This document shows, one piece after another, positions 12,633 to 19,932 of a DNA stretch of 64,000 nt. Each line of letters starts with the position of its first letter. Within the stretch, counting starts at the first letter, position 1. The notes under the pieces were generated by a model. It was not told the origin of the DNA and ran no database searches. It saw only the letters and a program-made list of their open reading frames with translations. Source of the DNA: Gimesia chilikensis (lineage in GTDB: Bacteria > Planctomycetota > Planctomycetia > Planctomycetales > Planctomycetaceae). The translations under genes were made by a program, and so were the position numbers. The stretch lies in NCBI RefSeq assembly GCF_007744075.1, contig NZ_CP036266.1, forward strand, positions 1,079,001 through 1,143,000, written 5' to 3'.

Positions 12633-13619
12633 ATGTTGAGGACCATACACAACAAGAAGGGTTTTACTCTGATTGAACTGCTGGTGGTAATTGCAATTAT
12701 CGCTATTTTGATTGCATTGCTGCTTCCTGCCGTACAGCAGGCGCGCGAAGCCGCCCGCCGTTCCACCTGCAAGAACAATATGAAGCAGCTTGGACTGGCG
12801 TTGCACAACTATCACGATGCTCACAGCAAGTTTCCCTACTCAAGTGCCAACAATGCCATGGTCTGGACGCAGGCCGGAGATGCGATCCTGAATCAAACAG
12901 GCTGGACGCTGCTGCTACCCTACATCGAACAGACTGCACTCTATAATCAGTTCAACTTCAGTGCCGCTCAGCGCAACAGTACGTTTAGCGGGTGGTCTTC
13001 AAATAGTGCGGGAACCGTGATGGGCGCGTCTGCAGACATCACCGCGAATATGGAGCTGACGAAAAAGGTCATCGCTGTTTTCAATTGTCCGAGTGATGAC
13101 AACAACCAGACCTACAATGCCGTGTCTCCCAACTACGGCTGTGGTGTCTCGGGAAGTGCCATGACCAACTACGGGTTCAGTGTCACCTCCGGTACGGGGC
13201 CCTGGGCGTTGTGGCGAAATGAAGGAGCTACCACAAGAGCTCTCTTCGGGGAGAATTCCGATTCTGATATCTCGAAGATCAAAGATGGTACCAGTAATAC
13301 CGTCATGGTCTGCGAAACGACTCGTCAGGTGCGGGATGGAACCGGCAACTACTGGGGCTGTAGCGTCTATGCAGGAAATGGCGTCAACCTGGGTCACAGC
13401 CGCGGAATCAACTACTGGCTCTGTTGCTCCTGGACTCCTCCGATGACGGAACGGCCCGGCGTACTGGGATCTTACAGTATGCCCGGAAGCGCCCATGTCG
13501 GCGGTTGCATGATTCTGCTTGCCGATGGTGCAGTGCGTTTTCTCAGCGAGAACGTCGATGCCTCTATCCGCACGAATCTCTCCAGAATCAAAGACGGCCA
13601 GGTGCTTGGTGAATTCTGA
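12633..13619 (+). CDS. DUF1559 prepilin-like protein with H-X9-DG C-terminus
   Basis: Typical planctomycete DUF1559 protein. It has a short basic leader, then [10 protein letters not shown] with the G/F prepilin-peptidase cleavage site after residue 10, a hydrophobic helix, and QQAREAARR as in type II pseudopilins. The C-terminal block AHVGG...LADGAVRF is the H-X9-DG motif. It should be inserted in the cytoplasmic membrane and processed by a prepilin peptidase; its function in planctomycetes is unsettled, and genomes usually carry many paralogues. ATG 12633 is preferred over the adjoining TTG at 12630; GGGAG lies about 8 nt upstream. The lipoprotein gene follows after 110 nt, a common pairing in this phylum. 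Confidence 0.93.
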   Translation: MLRTIHNKKGFTLIELLVVIAIIAILIALLLPAVQQAREAARRSTCKNNMKQLGLALHNYHDAHSKFPYSSANNAMVWTQAGDAILNQTGWTLLLPYIEQTALYNQFNFSAAQRNSTFSGWSSNSAGTVMGASADITANMELTKKVIAVFNCPSDDNNQTYNAVSPNYGCGVSGSAMTNYGFSVTSGTGPWALWRNEGATTRALFGENSDSDISKIKDGTSNTVMVCETTRQVRDGTGNYWGCSVYAGNGVNLGHSRGINYWLCCSWTPPMTERPGVLGSYSMPGSAHVGGCMILLADGAVRFLSENVDASIRTNLSRIKDGQVLGEF

Positions 13620-13729
13620 TCAGGGAATTTACTTTCCGATATGTCTGATGCTTACGAATGAGGAAATCCGTGAGCGTCGGACTCTTTTCTCTTAATCAAT
13701 CCTGCTTCTTCTTACTCTGGTGGAACAAC

Positions 13730-14242
13730 ATGAGCGCGTGCTTAGATACGATGCGTCAATTGACTCGAGGAACCGCGATCCTTTTCGCGGTAATGTTTAC
13801 TACTCTTTCCGGTTGCGGCGGTTCGGCTTCCGGTCCCGACATTGATATGATTCCTGTTACGGGATCCGTGACGATGGATGGAGAACCGCTTGTCGGTGCG
13901 ATGGTTGAATTTCATCCCACGGGCGGAACCAAAGGGAATGGCGCTTTTGGCCTGACCGATGAGGCGGGCAAGTTTACTTTGACGGACTACCATTCGAATC
14001 CGGGATGCCCTCCCGGGGAGTACGGGGTGACCTTCTCGAAGATCACACTCCCGGACGGATCTCCGATTCCTCCTGATTCTCAACAAGGTGGAGTCGGGAT
14101 GAAAGAACAGATTCCCCCGGGCTATAACCTGTTCAAGCCACATGCGATTATCCAGGCAGCCTCAGTCAAAGCGCCGGAATCGACATTCGAATTTCAACTC
14201 GACTCAAAATTCAAACCCCCGCAGTCGTTTTATCATGAATAG
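13730..14242 (+). CDS. Small lipoprotein with carboxypeptidase-regulatory-like fold
   Basis: The N-terminus has a hydrophobic segment ending in LSGC, a lipobox, so it is predicted to be lipidated. The mature part starts with a pattern (VTGSVTMDGEPLVGAMVEFHP...G...TDEAGKFTL) typical of transthyretin/carboxypeptidase-regulatory-like beta-sandwich domains of planctomycetes. Such proteins are often encoded beside DUF1559 genes, as here; the role is unknown, possibly in assembly or anchoring of the pseudopilin-like partner (inference). The start is uncertain: ATG 13730, ATG 13751 or an upstream ATG at 13658 are in frame; 13730 gives a normal signal length. Confidence 0.8.
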   Translation: MSACLDTMRQLTRGTAILFAVMFTTLSGCGGSASGPDIDMIPVTGSVTMDGEPLVGAMVEFHPTGGTKGNGAFGLTDEAGKFTLTDYHSNPGCPPGEYGVTFSKITLPDGSPIPPDSQQGGVGMKEQIPPGYNLFKPHAIIQAASVKAPESTFEFQLDSKFKPPQSFYHE

Positions 14243-14246
14243 TCAG

Positions 14247-14266
14247 CGGGTCTCAAGTGTGACCCG
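14247..14266 (+). other. Short hairpin after the lipoprotein gene
   Basis: CGGGTC/GACCCG arms with an 8-nt loop lie just after the lipoprotein stop and abut the start of repeat DR2. There is no T tract of its own. Confidence 0.4.
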
Positions 14267-14343
14267 GGACTGATTCGTCTGCAACAAAATGGAATTTACC
14301 CTCAAAGGGGCCACCAGCCGGTGGTCCCTTTTTTTGATGCGCG
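14266..14343 (+). repeat. Direct repeat DR2: second copy of the nrdB 3' end plus terminator
   Basis: A 78-bp unit that begins GGGACTGATTCGTC exactly as the nrdB stop region does, although no nrdB coding sequence precedes it here, and ends GATGCGCG. It is a diverged copy of 11722-11798. Confidence 0.9.
14307..14335 (+). terminator. Rho-independent terminator after the DUF1559/lipoprotein pair
   Basis: Stem GGGGCCACC/GGTGGTCCC with loop AGCC and seven Ts. The one change within the stem relative to the nrdB copy gives a G-U pair, so the fold is kept. Confidence 0.88.
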
Positions 14344-14512
14344 ACAGGGTTTAAGAAAATAACGGACTTGAGTTAATTGTTGCTGCGGTTGTTGAGGATG
14401 GGTGGTATACTAATGGGCGGTTGTTTTGGGAAGTAGTGTTGGCAGGTGAGGTGAGAGAGTGAATTGAATTACGCGCCACCTCGCTCAATTGAAAAAAGGT
14501 TGCTCAATCACC

Positions 14513-15664
14513 ATGCGATATCTTCTGCTTAACCTGCTGCTGATCATCTTTATTACTAACGTGCAAACTTCGTTCGCACAGAATGTTTTGCCTGAACAGG
14601 ATGATGATGCAGCAGAGATTGAATTTTGTTTGAGTGGAATTCGAGAGCATTGTCAAAGTCTGAAATCAGGACTGGCGACTTATCAGGGTTCTCTCAACAT
14701 GGAGGTCAGGGGGGAGCCTGAAAATAATCTGTCCGGAGCGGTCTCTGGGACACTCGCCTTCGATGGCACTAGAGTGCGATTTGATGTGACTCGTCCCGGG
14801 TGGACTGTGAACTCGAAAACGATCGAGCATCCCACGGACGATCATACGGTGGGGAACGCGACCGCAAAGATGAAACAGGGAACGCTGACCAAGATGTTCA
14901 GTGACAATGGTTCAAAAATCGCCATTTGGCAGTCCTTCCAACCGTTGATCGTAATTGGTAAAGCCAGCAGCTTTCCGGACCGCCGCGTAACTGAGTATAT
15001 CGACTACAGATGTCCCACGCTGATTGATATCTATTCGGTGAATATGGGCTACTCACTGGACCAGATACTGGATAAGCTTGACCCCGATCATGCACTGTCA
15101 GTCGTTTCTGTGGAGAAAAAATCAGAGTCGATCTGGGATCTGATCTGGACCTACACGGACACAGAACACGACGAAGTCACGCGATGGATTCTAACGGTTG
15201 ATGTTCAAAAAGATTTCAGTCCCACGAAATTTCTTTGCGAATCAACCAGGCTGAAGAATGTGAAAGATGATTCCAGTTGGATTCCAGAGTGGGAAAATAC
15301 CACAACCTGGAAAAAAGAGTCGGAGGTGTGGGTTCCCGTCCATGTGGAGCGGAAACTTTTCATGGGACCCTATTCAGGTACGAACGAAGTCTTCACTGTT
15401 GATCTGGAATGGCAGTCCGTCAACGAGCCCCTTTCCGATGACGTGTTTACCTACGCAGACTTCGATGTCCCTGACAACATCGCCATCCAGGACACTTCAT
15501 CAGGAGAGGCTGTCTGGATCAAGCCCCTTCCTGCAAATCTACCGCAGCCTGAGCGTGGACTCAGCAGTAACTCAACAACAATGGCAATTCTGATTGGATT
15601 GAATCTATTGGTCTTACTGCTGATTGGGATATGGTATCTTCGTAAAAGAATGTTGCACGCTTGA
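14513..15664 (+). CDS. Secreted protein with C-terminal membrane anchor
   Basis: Not a family I can name with certainty. There is a signal peptide over the first 23 residues (ending SFAQ), a 330-residue exported domain rich in beta strands, and a C-terminal TM segment (TMAILIGLNLLVLLLIGIWYL) followed by RKR. The exported region, with its sequence of aromatic strands and the phrase SGTLAFDGTRVRFDVTRPG, recalls LolA/outer-membrane-lipoprotein-sorting type folds found in planctomycete proteins, but this is only a resemblance. The ATG at 14513 gives a proper signal peptide; an in-frame TTG at 14489 would add eight residues. It stands alone between the DR2 terminator and a repeat element. Confidence 0.75.
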   Translation: MRYLLLNLLLIIFITNVQTSFAQNVLPEQDDDAAEIEFCLSGIREHCQSLKSGLATYQGSLNMEVRGEPENNLSGAVSGTLAFDGTRVRFDVTRPGWTVNSKTIEHPTDDHTVGNATAKMKQGTLTKMFSDNGSKIAIWQSFQPLIVIGKASSFPDRRVTEYIDYRCPTLIDIYSVNMGYSLDQILDKLDPDHALSVVSVEKKSESIWDLIWTYTDTEHDEVTRWILTVDVQKDFSPTKFLCESTRLKNVKDDSSWIPEWENTTTWKKESEVWVPVHVERKLFMGPYSGTNEVFTVDLEWQSVNEPLSDDVFTYADFDVPDNIAIQDTSSGEAVWIKPLPANLPQPERGLSSNSTTMAILIGLNLLVLLLIGIWYLRKRMLHA

Positions 15665-15708
15665 TTTTTGGGGTTGGGATAAAAGCGGAACCGCCTTATA
15701 TGTCTGCA

Positions 15709-15893
15709 GGGTGACCCCGAATGTAATTCGGAGTTGCCGGAGATAACGGGAAACTGTCAGTACACTCTGAAAAATGGGAAAGCAGAAACCGATTCGACTT
15801 TGGTCCGCAGAGGAATTGTGCTCTGAAAACGTGAGTCCTCACTGTCGGTTTCCTGCTCGCTGTGCTCGGCCCGAATTATATTCGGACCTACCC
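15709..15893. repeat. REPIN-like palindrome-ended repeat, copy A
   Basis: 185-bp element. The left end GGGTGACCCCGAATGTAATTCGG and the right end, whose reverse complement begins GGGTAGGTCCGAATATAAT, are imperfect inverted repeats. Each contains its own small palindrome (CCGAAT...ATTCGG). The inner flanks GGGAAACTGTCAG and CTGTCGGTTTCCTG also pair, so the whole unit can fold into a long hairpin. It is the same length as copy B. No coding capacity. It resembles a pair of REP sequences in inverted order (REPIN) or a MITE. Confidence 0.85.
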
Positions 15894-15997
15894 CCTCTTC
15901 GGTGTTGAAATCAAATCGGTTTGCTAGTAAAGAGGGCGAGACTCTTAAAATATAAGACCTGACACCTCCAGGGCCTATTAATCACCGGAGAAAACTG

Positions 15998-16531
15998 TTG
16001 AGAAATGCCATTCAGGATTTAATGAAATTAGTTCCCCCTTCAACAGGAAAAACCAGGTTTAGCTATGAGGATCAACTAAATGTTGAATATGGTGATCCTG
16101 TTCTTTTGCCGCGGGATTATATCGATTTTCTAAATCAATATTCCGTGGGGGCATTTACCGAAGATGGTTATCCAAGCTGGGATATTCTGGATTTGATTTC
16201 TGACGGGGGGACATCATTCTCAATGGAATACATCGCATTAGCCAGGGAAAAATGCGCAGAGGAACCTGAAATAAATCCTGCTGTCTACCCAACTCTTCCG
16301 GGCTTATTGCCATGGGGTGCGTACAACCAGGGTTGCACATTTTACTGGTGGGTCGCAGGAGATCCCGATACCTGGGAGGTTGTTGCCGATCGAGGTGATC
16401 AAGCATTTCATGTTCAATTATCAATGACCGAATTTTTATTGAAATTGTTTTCAGATCAGTTACATGAGTTGTATCCGCAGGGCTTTATGAGCGACCTTGA
16501 TATTGGTTACATGCCCCGGTATGAGGGGTAA
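15998..16531 (+). CDS. SMI1/KNR4 (SUKH)-like protein
   Basis: 177 aa cytoplasmic protein. The N-terminal part has LPRDYIDFLNQYSVGAFTEDGYPSWDI and the C-terminal part LLPWGAYNQGCTFYWW...DPDTWEVV followed by a terminal helix; this order fits the SMI1/KNR4 or SUKH superfamily. Many bacterial SUKH proteins are immunity proteins of polymorphic toxin systems. No toxin gene is next to it here, so that role is only a possibility. The start is a TTG at 15998 with GGAG 7 nt upstream; the first ATG is at 16021. REPIN-like copy A lies directly upstream. Confidence 0.65.
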   Translation: MRNAIQDLMKLVPPSTGKTRFSYEDQLNVEYGDPVLLPRDYIDFLNQYSVGAFTEDGYPSWDILDLISDGGTSFSMEYIALAREKCAEEPEINPAVYPTLPGLLPWGAYNQGCTFYWWVAGDPDTWEVVADRGDQAFHVQLSMTEFLLKLFSDQLHELYPQGFMSDLDIGYMPRYEG

Positions 16532-16672
16532 TCAAACACGAAACAGCCGGAAAGTAGTGAAGGGGGGCCTGAATTTTTTATCTGCCGTTCAAAATTTCCG
16601 TGATCTAAAGGTGGTCCGCTTGCGTTCAACTTCAGTCGGCCTGTTTACCAACATGACTTTCTGGAGATTCTA

Positions 16673-16921
16673 ATGAGTACCATACCACGCTGCCCTGACT
16701 GCGAAACGGAGATGGAAAAAGGATTTGTCCCGGATAATACCTTTCTGGGAGCCCTGCAAACGGTGTGGCATCCAGGTGATCCTGAAAGTGCTGACCGCTC
16801 TGTTTTCGGAATGAAGTTAAAGAACAGAACTCAGACGGTGCATGTCGACGAATCCGGAACGAGAAAGATTACAACCTATCGCTGCCCGACGTGTGGTCTG
16901 CTGCGGTCGTATGCGGAGTGA
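16673..16921 (+). CDS. Zinc-ribbon protein (DUF6487-like)
   Basis: 82 aa. It has CPDC near residue 7 and CPTC near residue 71, the two knuckles of a zinc ribbon, separated by a basic, tryptophan-containing middle. The arrangement matches a small PF20097/DUF6487-type family whose function is not known. GGAGA lies about 8 nt before the ATG. It lies among unrelated orphan genes. Confidence 0.75.
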   Translation: MSTIPRCPDCETEMEKGFVPDNTFLGALQTVWHPGDPESADRSVFGMKLKNRTQTVHVDESGTRKITTYRCPTCGLLRSYAE

Positions 16922-17066
16922 GTGGATTTCTAAACGGTTGAATAAAGAGGCGATACAGATTTGTTCTGTCCCCTTTATTGGCGATTATATATTACGTTGT
17001 GTTGAAGCGTATGAAGACATAAAAGGGTGAAGAGAAAAGGGGGCTTTGAAAATTATTCTATAAGTT

Positions 17067-17420
17067 ATGAGGTCGGTAATGCGGACATATGGTCTGGGTC
17101 GAATGAGAAGTTTGCAAGTGGACGTCTTGGATTTGGGAGGTGCGCTTTGTGGAGTACCAAGTGACATAGCTAAGGAAGAAGATCGAATTGATGCAATGAG
17201 ACAAGCATTACAGAGCCTTAAAGAAGTAACGGGGGAGGACTTTGGGTACAATATAGAAAAATGGCATAACTATCTTCAGTCATCAGATGAATTTAAAAAA
17301 GCTTATACTTTTAGGAGCGGTTGGGATGAAGTATGCGCTGGAGTAAAAGAATTAGTTGCTGACAAAGACCACTCACGGCGAGTTGAATTGGCCCAGCAAA
17401 CAATGGATGAAGAGATGTAA
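17067..17420 (+). CDS. Hypothetical protein
   Basis: 117 aa, unrecognised family. The middle contains EVTGEDFGYNIEKWHNYLQS, similar to a TG-x-DFG-x-D-x3-W motif that I know from HEAT-like planctomycete proteins, so it may be a short helical repeat protein. There is no clear ribosome site before ATG 17067, and the N-terminal 20 residues look atypical, so the true start may be internal (ATG 17103 is in frame). Flanking sequence is AT-rich. Confidence 0.5.
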   Translation: MRSVMRTYGLGRMRSLQVDVLDLGGALCGVPSDIAKEEDRIDAMRQALQSLKEVTGEDFGYNIEKWHNYLQSSDEFKKAYTFRSGWDEVCAGVKELVADKDHSRRVELAQQTMDEEM

Positions 17421-17498
17421 AAGTAATACAAAGACATAGAAGAGTTTTTCGTGTCGTTCGTGGTTCATCAAATGATCAATCAAAATACAGAAAACGCC

Positions 17499-17683
17499 GG
17501 GTGCCCCCGAATGGAACTCGGGGTTGTCGGCGACAACAGGAAACTTTCAGAGCACTCTGGCAATGAAGGAAGCAGAAACCGATTTGACTTTGGTCAGCAG
17601 CGGAGTGGTGCTCTGAAAACATGAGACATCACTGTCAGTTTCCTGCTCGCTGCGCTCGGCCCGAAGTGCATTCGGGCCTACCC
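17499..17683. repeat. REPIN-like palindrome-ended repeat, copy B
   Basis: 185-bp element, collinear over its whole length with copy A. It starts GGGTGCCCCCGAATGG and ends CCGAAGTGCATTCGGGCC followed by TACCC. An additional perfect palindrome GTTGTCG-G-CGACAAC follows the left end. It lies between the hypothetical gene and the convergent membrane protein gene. Confidence 0.87.
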
Positions 17684-17831
17684 ATTTGGGGTGGCTGAAA
17701 AAACCTTGTTCACTCGCATTCCAACTGGTACAGAGTTGGGGGCAAGGTCATGGGAATGACGACAAATGTATGATGATGGAACAGAAAAGGGGGCCGGTCT
17801 TTTGTGTTTTCCTGCACAAAATCAATGCAGC

Positions 17832-18509
17832 TTATGTTCCATCCTCTAACAGGCTTGCCTGTAGCGTTTGGCATAATCCAGGGGCCAGGATATCAAAACG
17901 AATATCGTGATAGCTGTAGTCGTCAATAAACTGATCAAGTTTGACAGTATCCATATACTCGACTTCTCTCCCTTGTGTCATTATTTCCAGCAGATATTTT
18001 GATAATGGAGCTCTGATGATTGTCACTTGGCTTTTGGGGAAACAATCTACATCAAAATCATATAAATCATCTGAAATGATATAAAACCATTCATTTTCCT
18101 GGGTTCTTATCAGATAGCCTTTTACGGGCTCTCCTTCTTCTTCAATTGGCCAATATTGGATAATATTGGTGATCGTAAATATTTCTGCATAAGCTCCTGC
18201 TACTTCCTTTTCATGCAATTCTTTCTCTTCCAACCAACTTTCGTACTGATCGCTACGGTTTTTAAGTATTTTTTTGAATCCAAAGATCATCGTGACAAGA
18301 ATAGTAATAAGTCCCAGTACTCTGATAATAAAAATACTATTATTAACTACCACCAGACGTATCAGTAGTTGAACAGGCATGATCAGCACCAGGCCAACAA
18401 TCGGAAACCCTATGAGCCAGACAAAGATATCTAAAACTAAGAAGTGATATTCAGGCTTTTCGAACGGCCATTCCTGATATTCATATCTAATGTTTGATGT
18501 TTGAATCAT
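17832..18509 (-). CDS. Hypothetical membrane protein
   Basis: 225 aa, unrecognised. Two TM helices lie at about residues 25-48 and 58-80, followed by a cytoplasmic or periplasmic domain of about 140 residues that ends in acidic residues. The gene is clearly richer in A+T than the neighbouring metE or der genes, with many AAA, ATT and TTT codons, which suggests recent acquisition. It converges on copy B and stands alone on the minus strand between plus-strand genes. No toxin or immunity motif can be named. Confidence 0.7.
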   Translation of the reverse strand: MIQTSNIRYEYQEWPFEKPEYHFLVLDIFVWLIGFPIVGLVLIMPVQLLIRLVVVNNSIFIIRVLGLITILVTMIFGFKKILKNRSDQYESWLEEKELHEKEVAGAYAEIFTITNIIQYWPIEEEGEPVKGYLIRTQENEWFYIISDDLYDFDVDCFPKSQVTIIRAPLSKYLLEIMTQGREVEYMDTVKLDQFIDDYSYHDIRFDILAPGLCQTLQASLLEDGT

Positions 18510-18603
18510 GACATGGAGTTCCCCGGAAATCGAATGACGATTAATATGACTTGCTCACTTTATACTCCCGATCTGATTCAAGTGATACTCTGAATGCCGT
18601 ACC

Positions 18604-19218
18604 ATGCGTCAATGTAATCCACGACCAAAGGATCAACGTAAAGTTCCGATTCCAGACGAACTCCGCGAATCGATGCGCGAGGTACGAGAAGTCATCGACG
18701 AAGCCGAGCGCGATCCCGATGACATGCCGATCGACTTCGAGGATGCAATTCAAGTGGGTGCAATTTGCGGCGGGCGGGTTGGCGGGGATAACCGACCGTT
18801 TGAATTCACATACTTCCCCGCAGGAGACAGGAAATACGGCCGCTGGTTCTTGGCGCTCCATGAGACCGAGATCGAGGATATTGCAGATGGGGTGATATCG
18901 GAGCTCACTATGTATTGTTGCACATCACCCGACTGTCACTGCAAATTCCGTGATGAGTCCGAGACGTGCGTCTTCTGCGACTATGAAGATGACGCTGAGA
19001 CTGTCTCACTGAACCAGCAACTCGCTGCGCTTGCCCAAACCGTGAACTCAAAAAAAGAATGGGTGGCGGGCTACCTGCGCATCAAGCCCGACGCAAGTGG
19101 TGTATCACTCATCGGCGACTATAACCCAATTGATGGTCTTGGTGACCGGCTGGGATGGTTTTCAACTCCCGAAGCCCAGGAACTGATTGATCAGCTTCGA
19201 TCGGAATCCGGATCATAA
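18604..19218 (+). CDS. Hypothetical Cys-containing protein
   Basis: 204 aa, family not recognised. A central cluster CCTSPDCHCKF...CVFC (about residues 101-124) could bind a metal. The rest is acidic with an N-terminal helical stretch and a C-terminal alpha/beta part. ATG 18604 has no clear ribosome site; ATG 18673 is a possible later start. Composition is closer to the genome average than that of the neighbouring membrane gene. Confidence 0.65.
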   Translation: MRQCNPRPKDQRKVPIPDELRESMREVREVIDEAERDPDDMPIDFEDAIQVGAICGGRVGGDNRPFEFTYFPAGDRKYGRWFLALHETEIEDIADGVISELTMYCCTSPDCHCKFRDESETCVFCDYEDDAETVSLNQQLAALAQTVNSKKEWVAGYLRIKPDASGVSLIGDYNPIDGLGDRLGWFSTPEAQELIDQLRSESGS

Positions 19219-19416
19219 AAATGTGTCAAGAACCAGTTTCTGATTCGCGTGTCATGATGTCAGAATTCCCTCATCACACCGACTGATCGTTTTGGCTGAT
19301 TTTCAAGTTGACGAATCTTGTGTCGACTGTTAAGCTCGCTGTCCGTTGGAATTGATGAAACGATGAACGCTTCGTTTCACTTCCTGCCTTTGTTTCGTTT
19401 TCACAGGAAAACAGCT

Positions 19417-19932
19417 ATGACTCTTTACATGCAGCGTGTCCACTGGTGTGACCGACTGTATGTCTCGCCCGAATACAGACGGGTTGGAGACGCAGATGAT
19501 GCAGAGTCTGACATGCGCCTGGTCTAAGACTGGCACTGCTGTTGCGCGCACCGCGAGTTGAGTGCGCGGCCCTCGTTCTCGATTGTGTGTTCGATCCTGC
19601 GCGAGTGTTAATGCCTGTAAACCCCGTCAGATCCCTGTTCGGTTTCTGCCTGCGCGCCTTGAGGTTGCGCCGGTAATCGTGCCGGCGCGGTTCCTGTCTG
19701 CAGTGCTCCGTCAAAGATCAGCGCGCTGTGTCTGATCTCGATCGCTTTTTGTTTTTTCACGGTCTGTGAACTCAGGGAAGGTCTGCGCACAACGTGCGCG
19801 CTGCTTTCCAAACTTTCACAGACACGTCGCCGCTGCCGGTACGCACCGATGTCACGTGCGCTCGCGGTACGCGCGGTGGCGGAATGCCTACCAACACAAT
19901 AATTATCAATACACTTTGAAAGGAGCCAGCAG
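19417..19932 (+). promoter_or_regulatory. Structured GC-rich leader upstream of metE
   Basis: The sequence holds several strong hairpins: CGCGCAC/GTGCGCG (19545-19568), GCGCCGG/CCGGCGC (19667-19688), AGATCAG/CTGATCT (19715-19738) followed by a T-rich run at 19746-19757, and a compound stem at 19762-19823. The last is closed by GTCTGTGAA/TTCACAGAC and holds an inner GCGCAC/GTGCGC stem. A 36-codon frame with AGGA before its ATG (19417-19527) precedes them. The arrangement looks like a leader with an attenuator, but the T run lies 7 nt from its stem. I find no cobalamin, SAM or SAH riboswitch core. A candidate cis-regulatory RNA for metE, unproven. Confidence 0.45.

Noticed and set aside
19219..19932. 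Cobalamin or SAM riboswitch before metE
   Set aside because: I looked for the B12-box and the SAM-I core and found neither; the structure is left unassigned.
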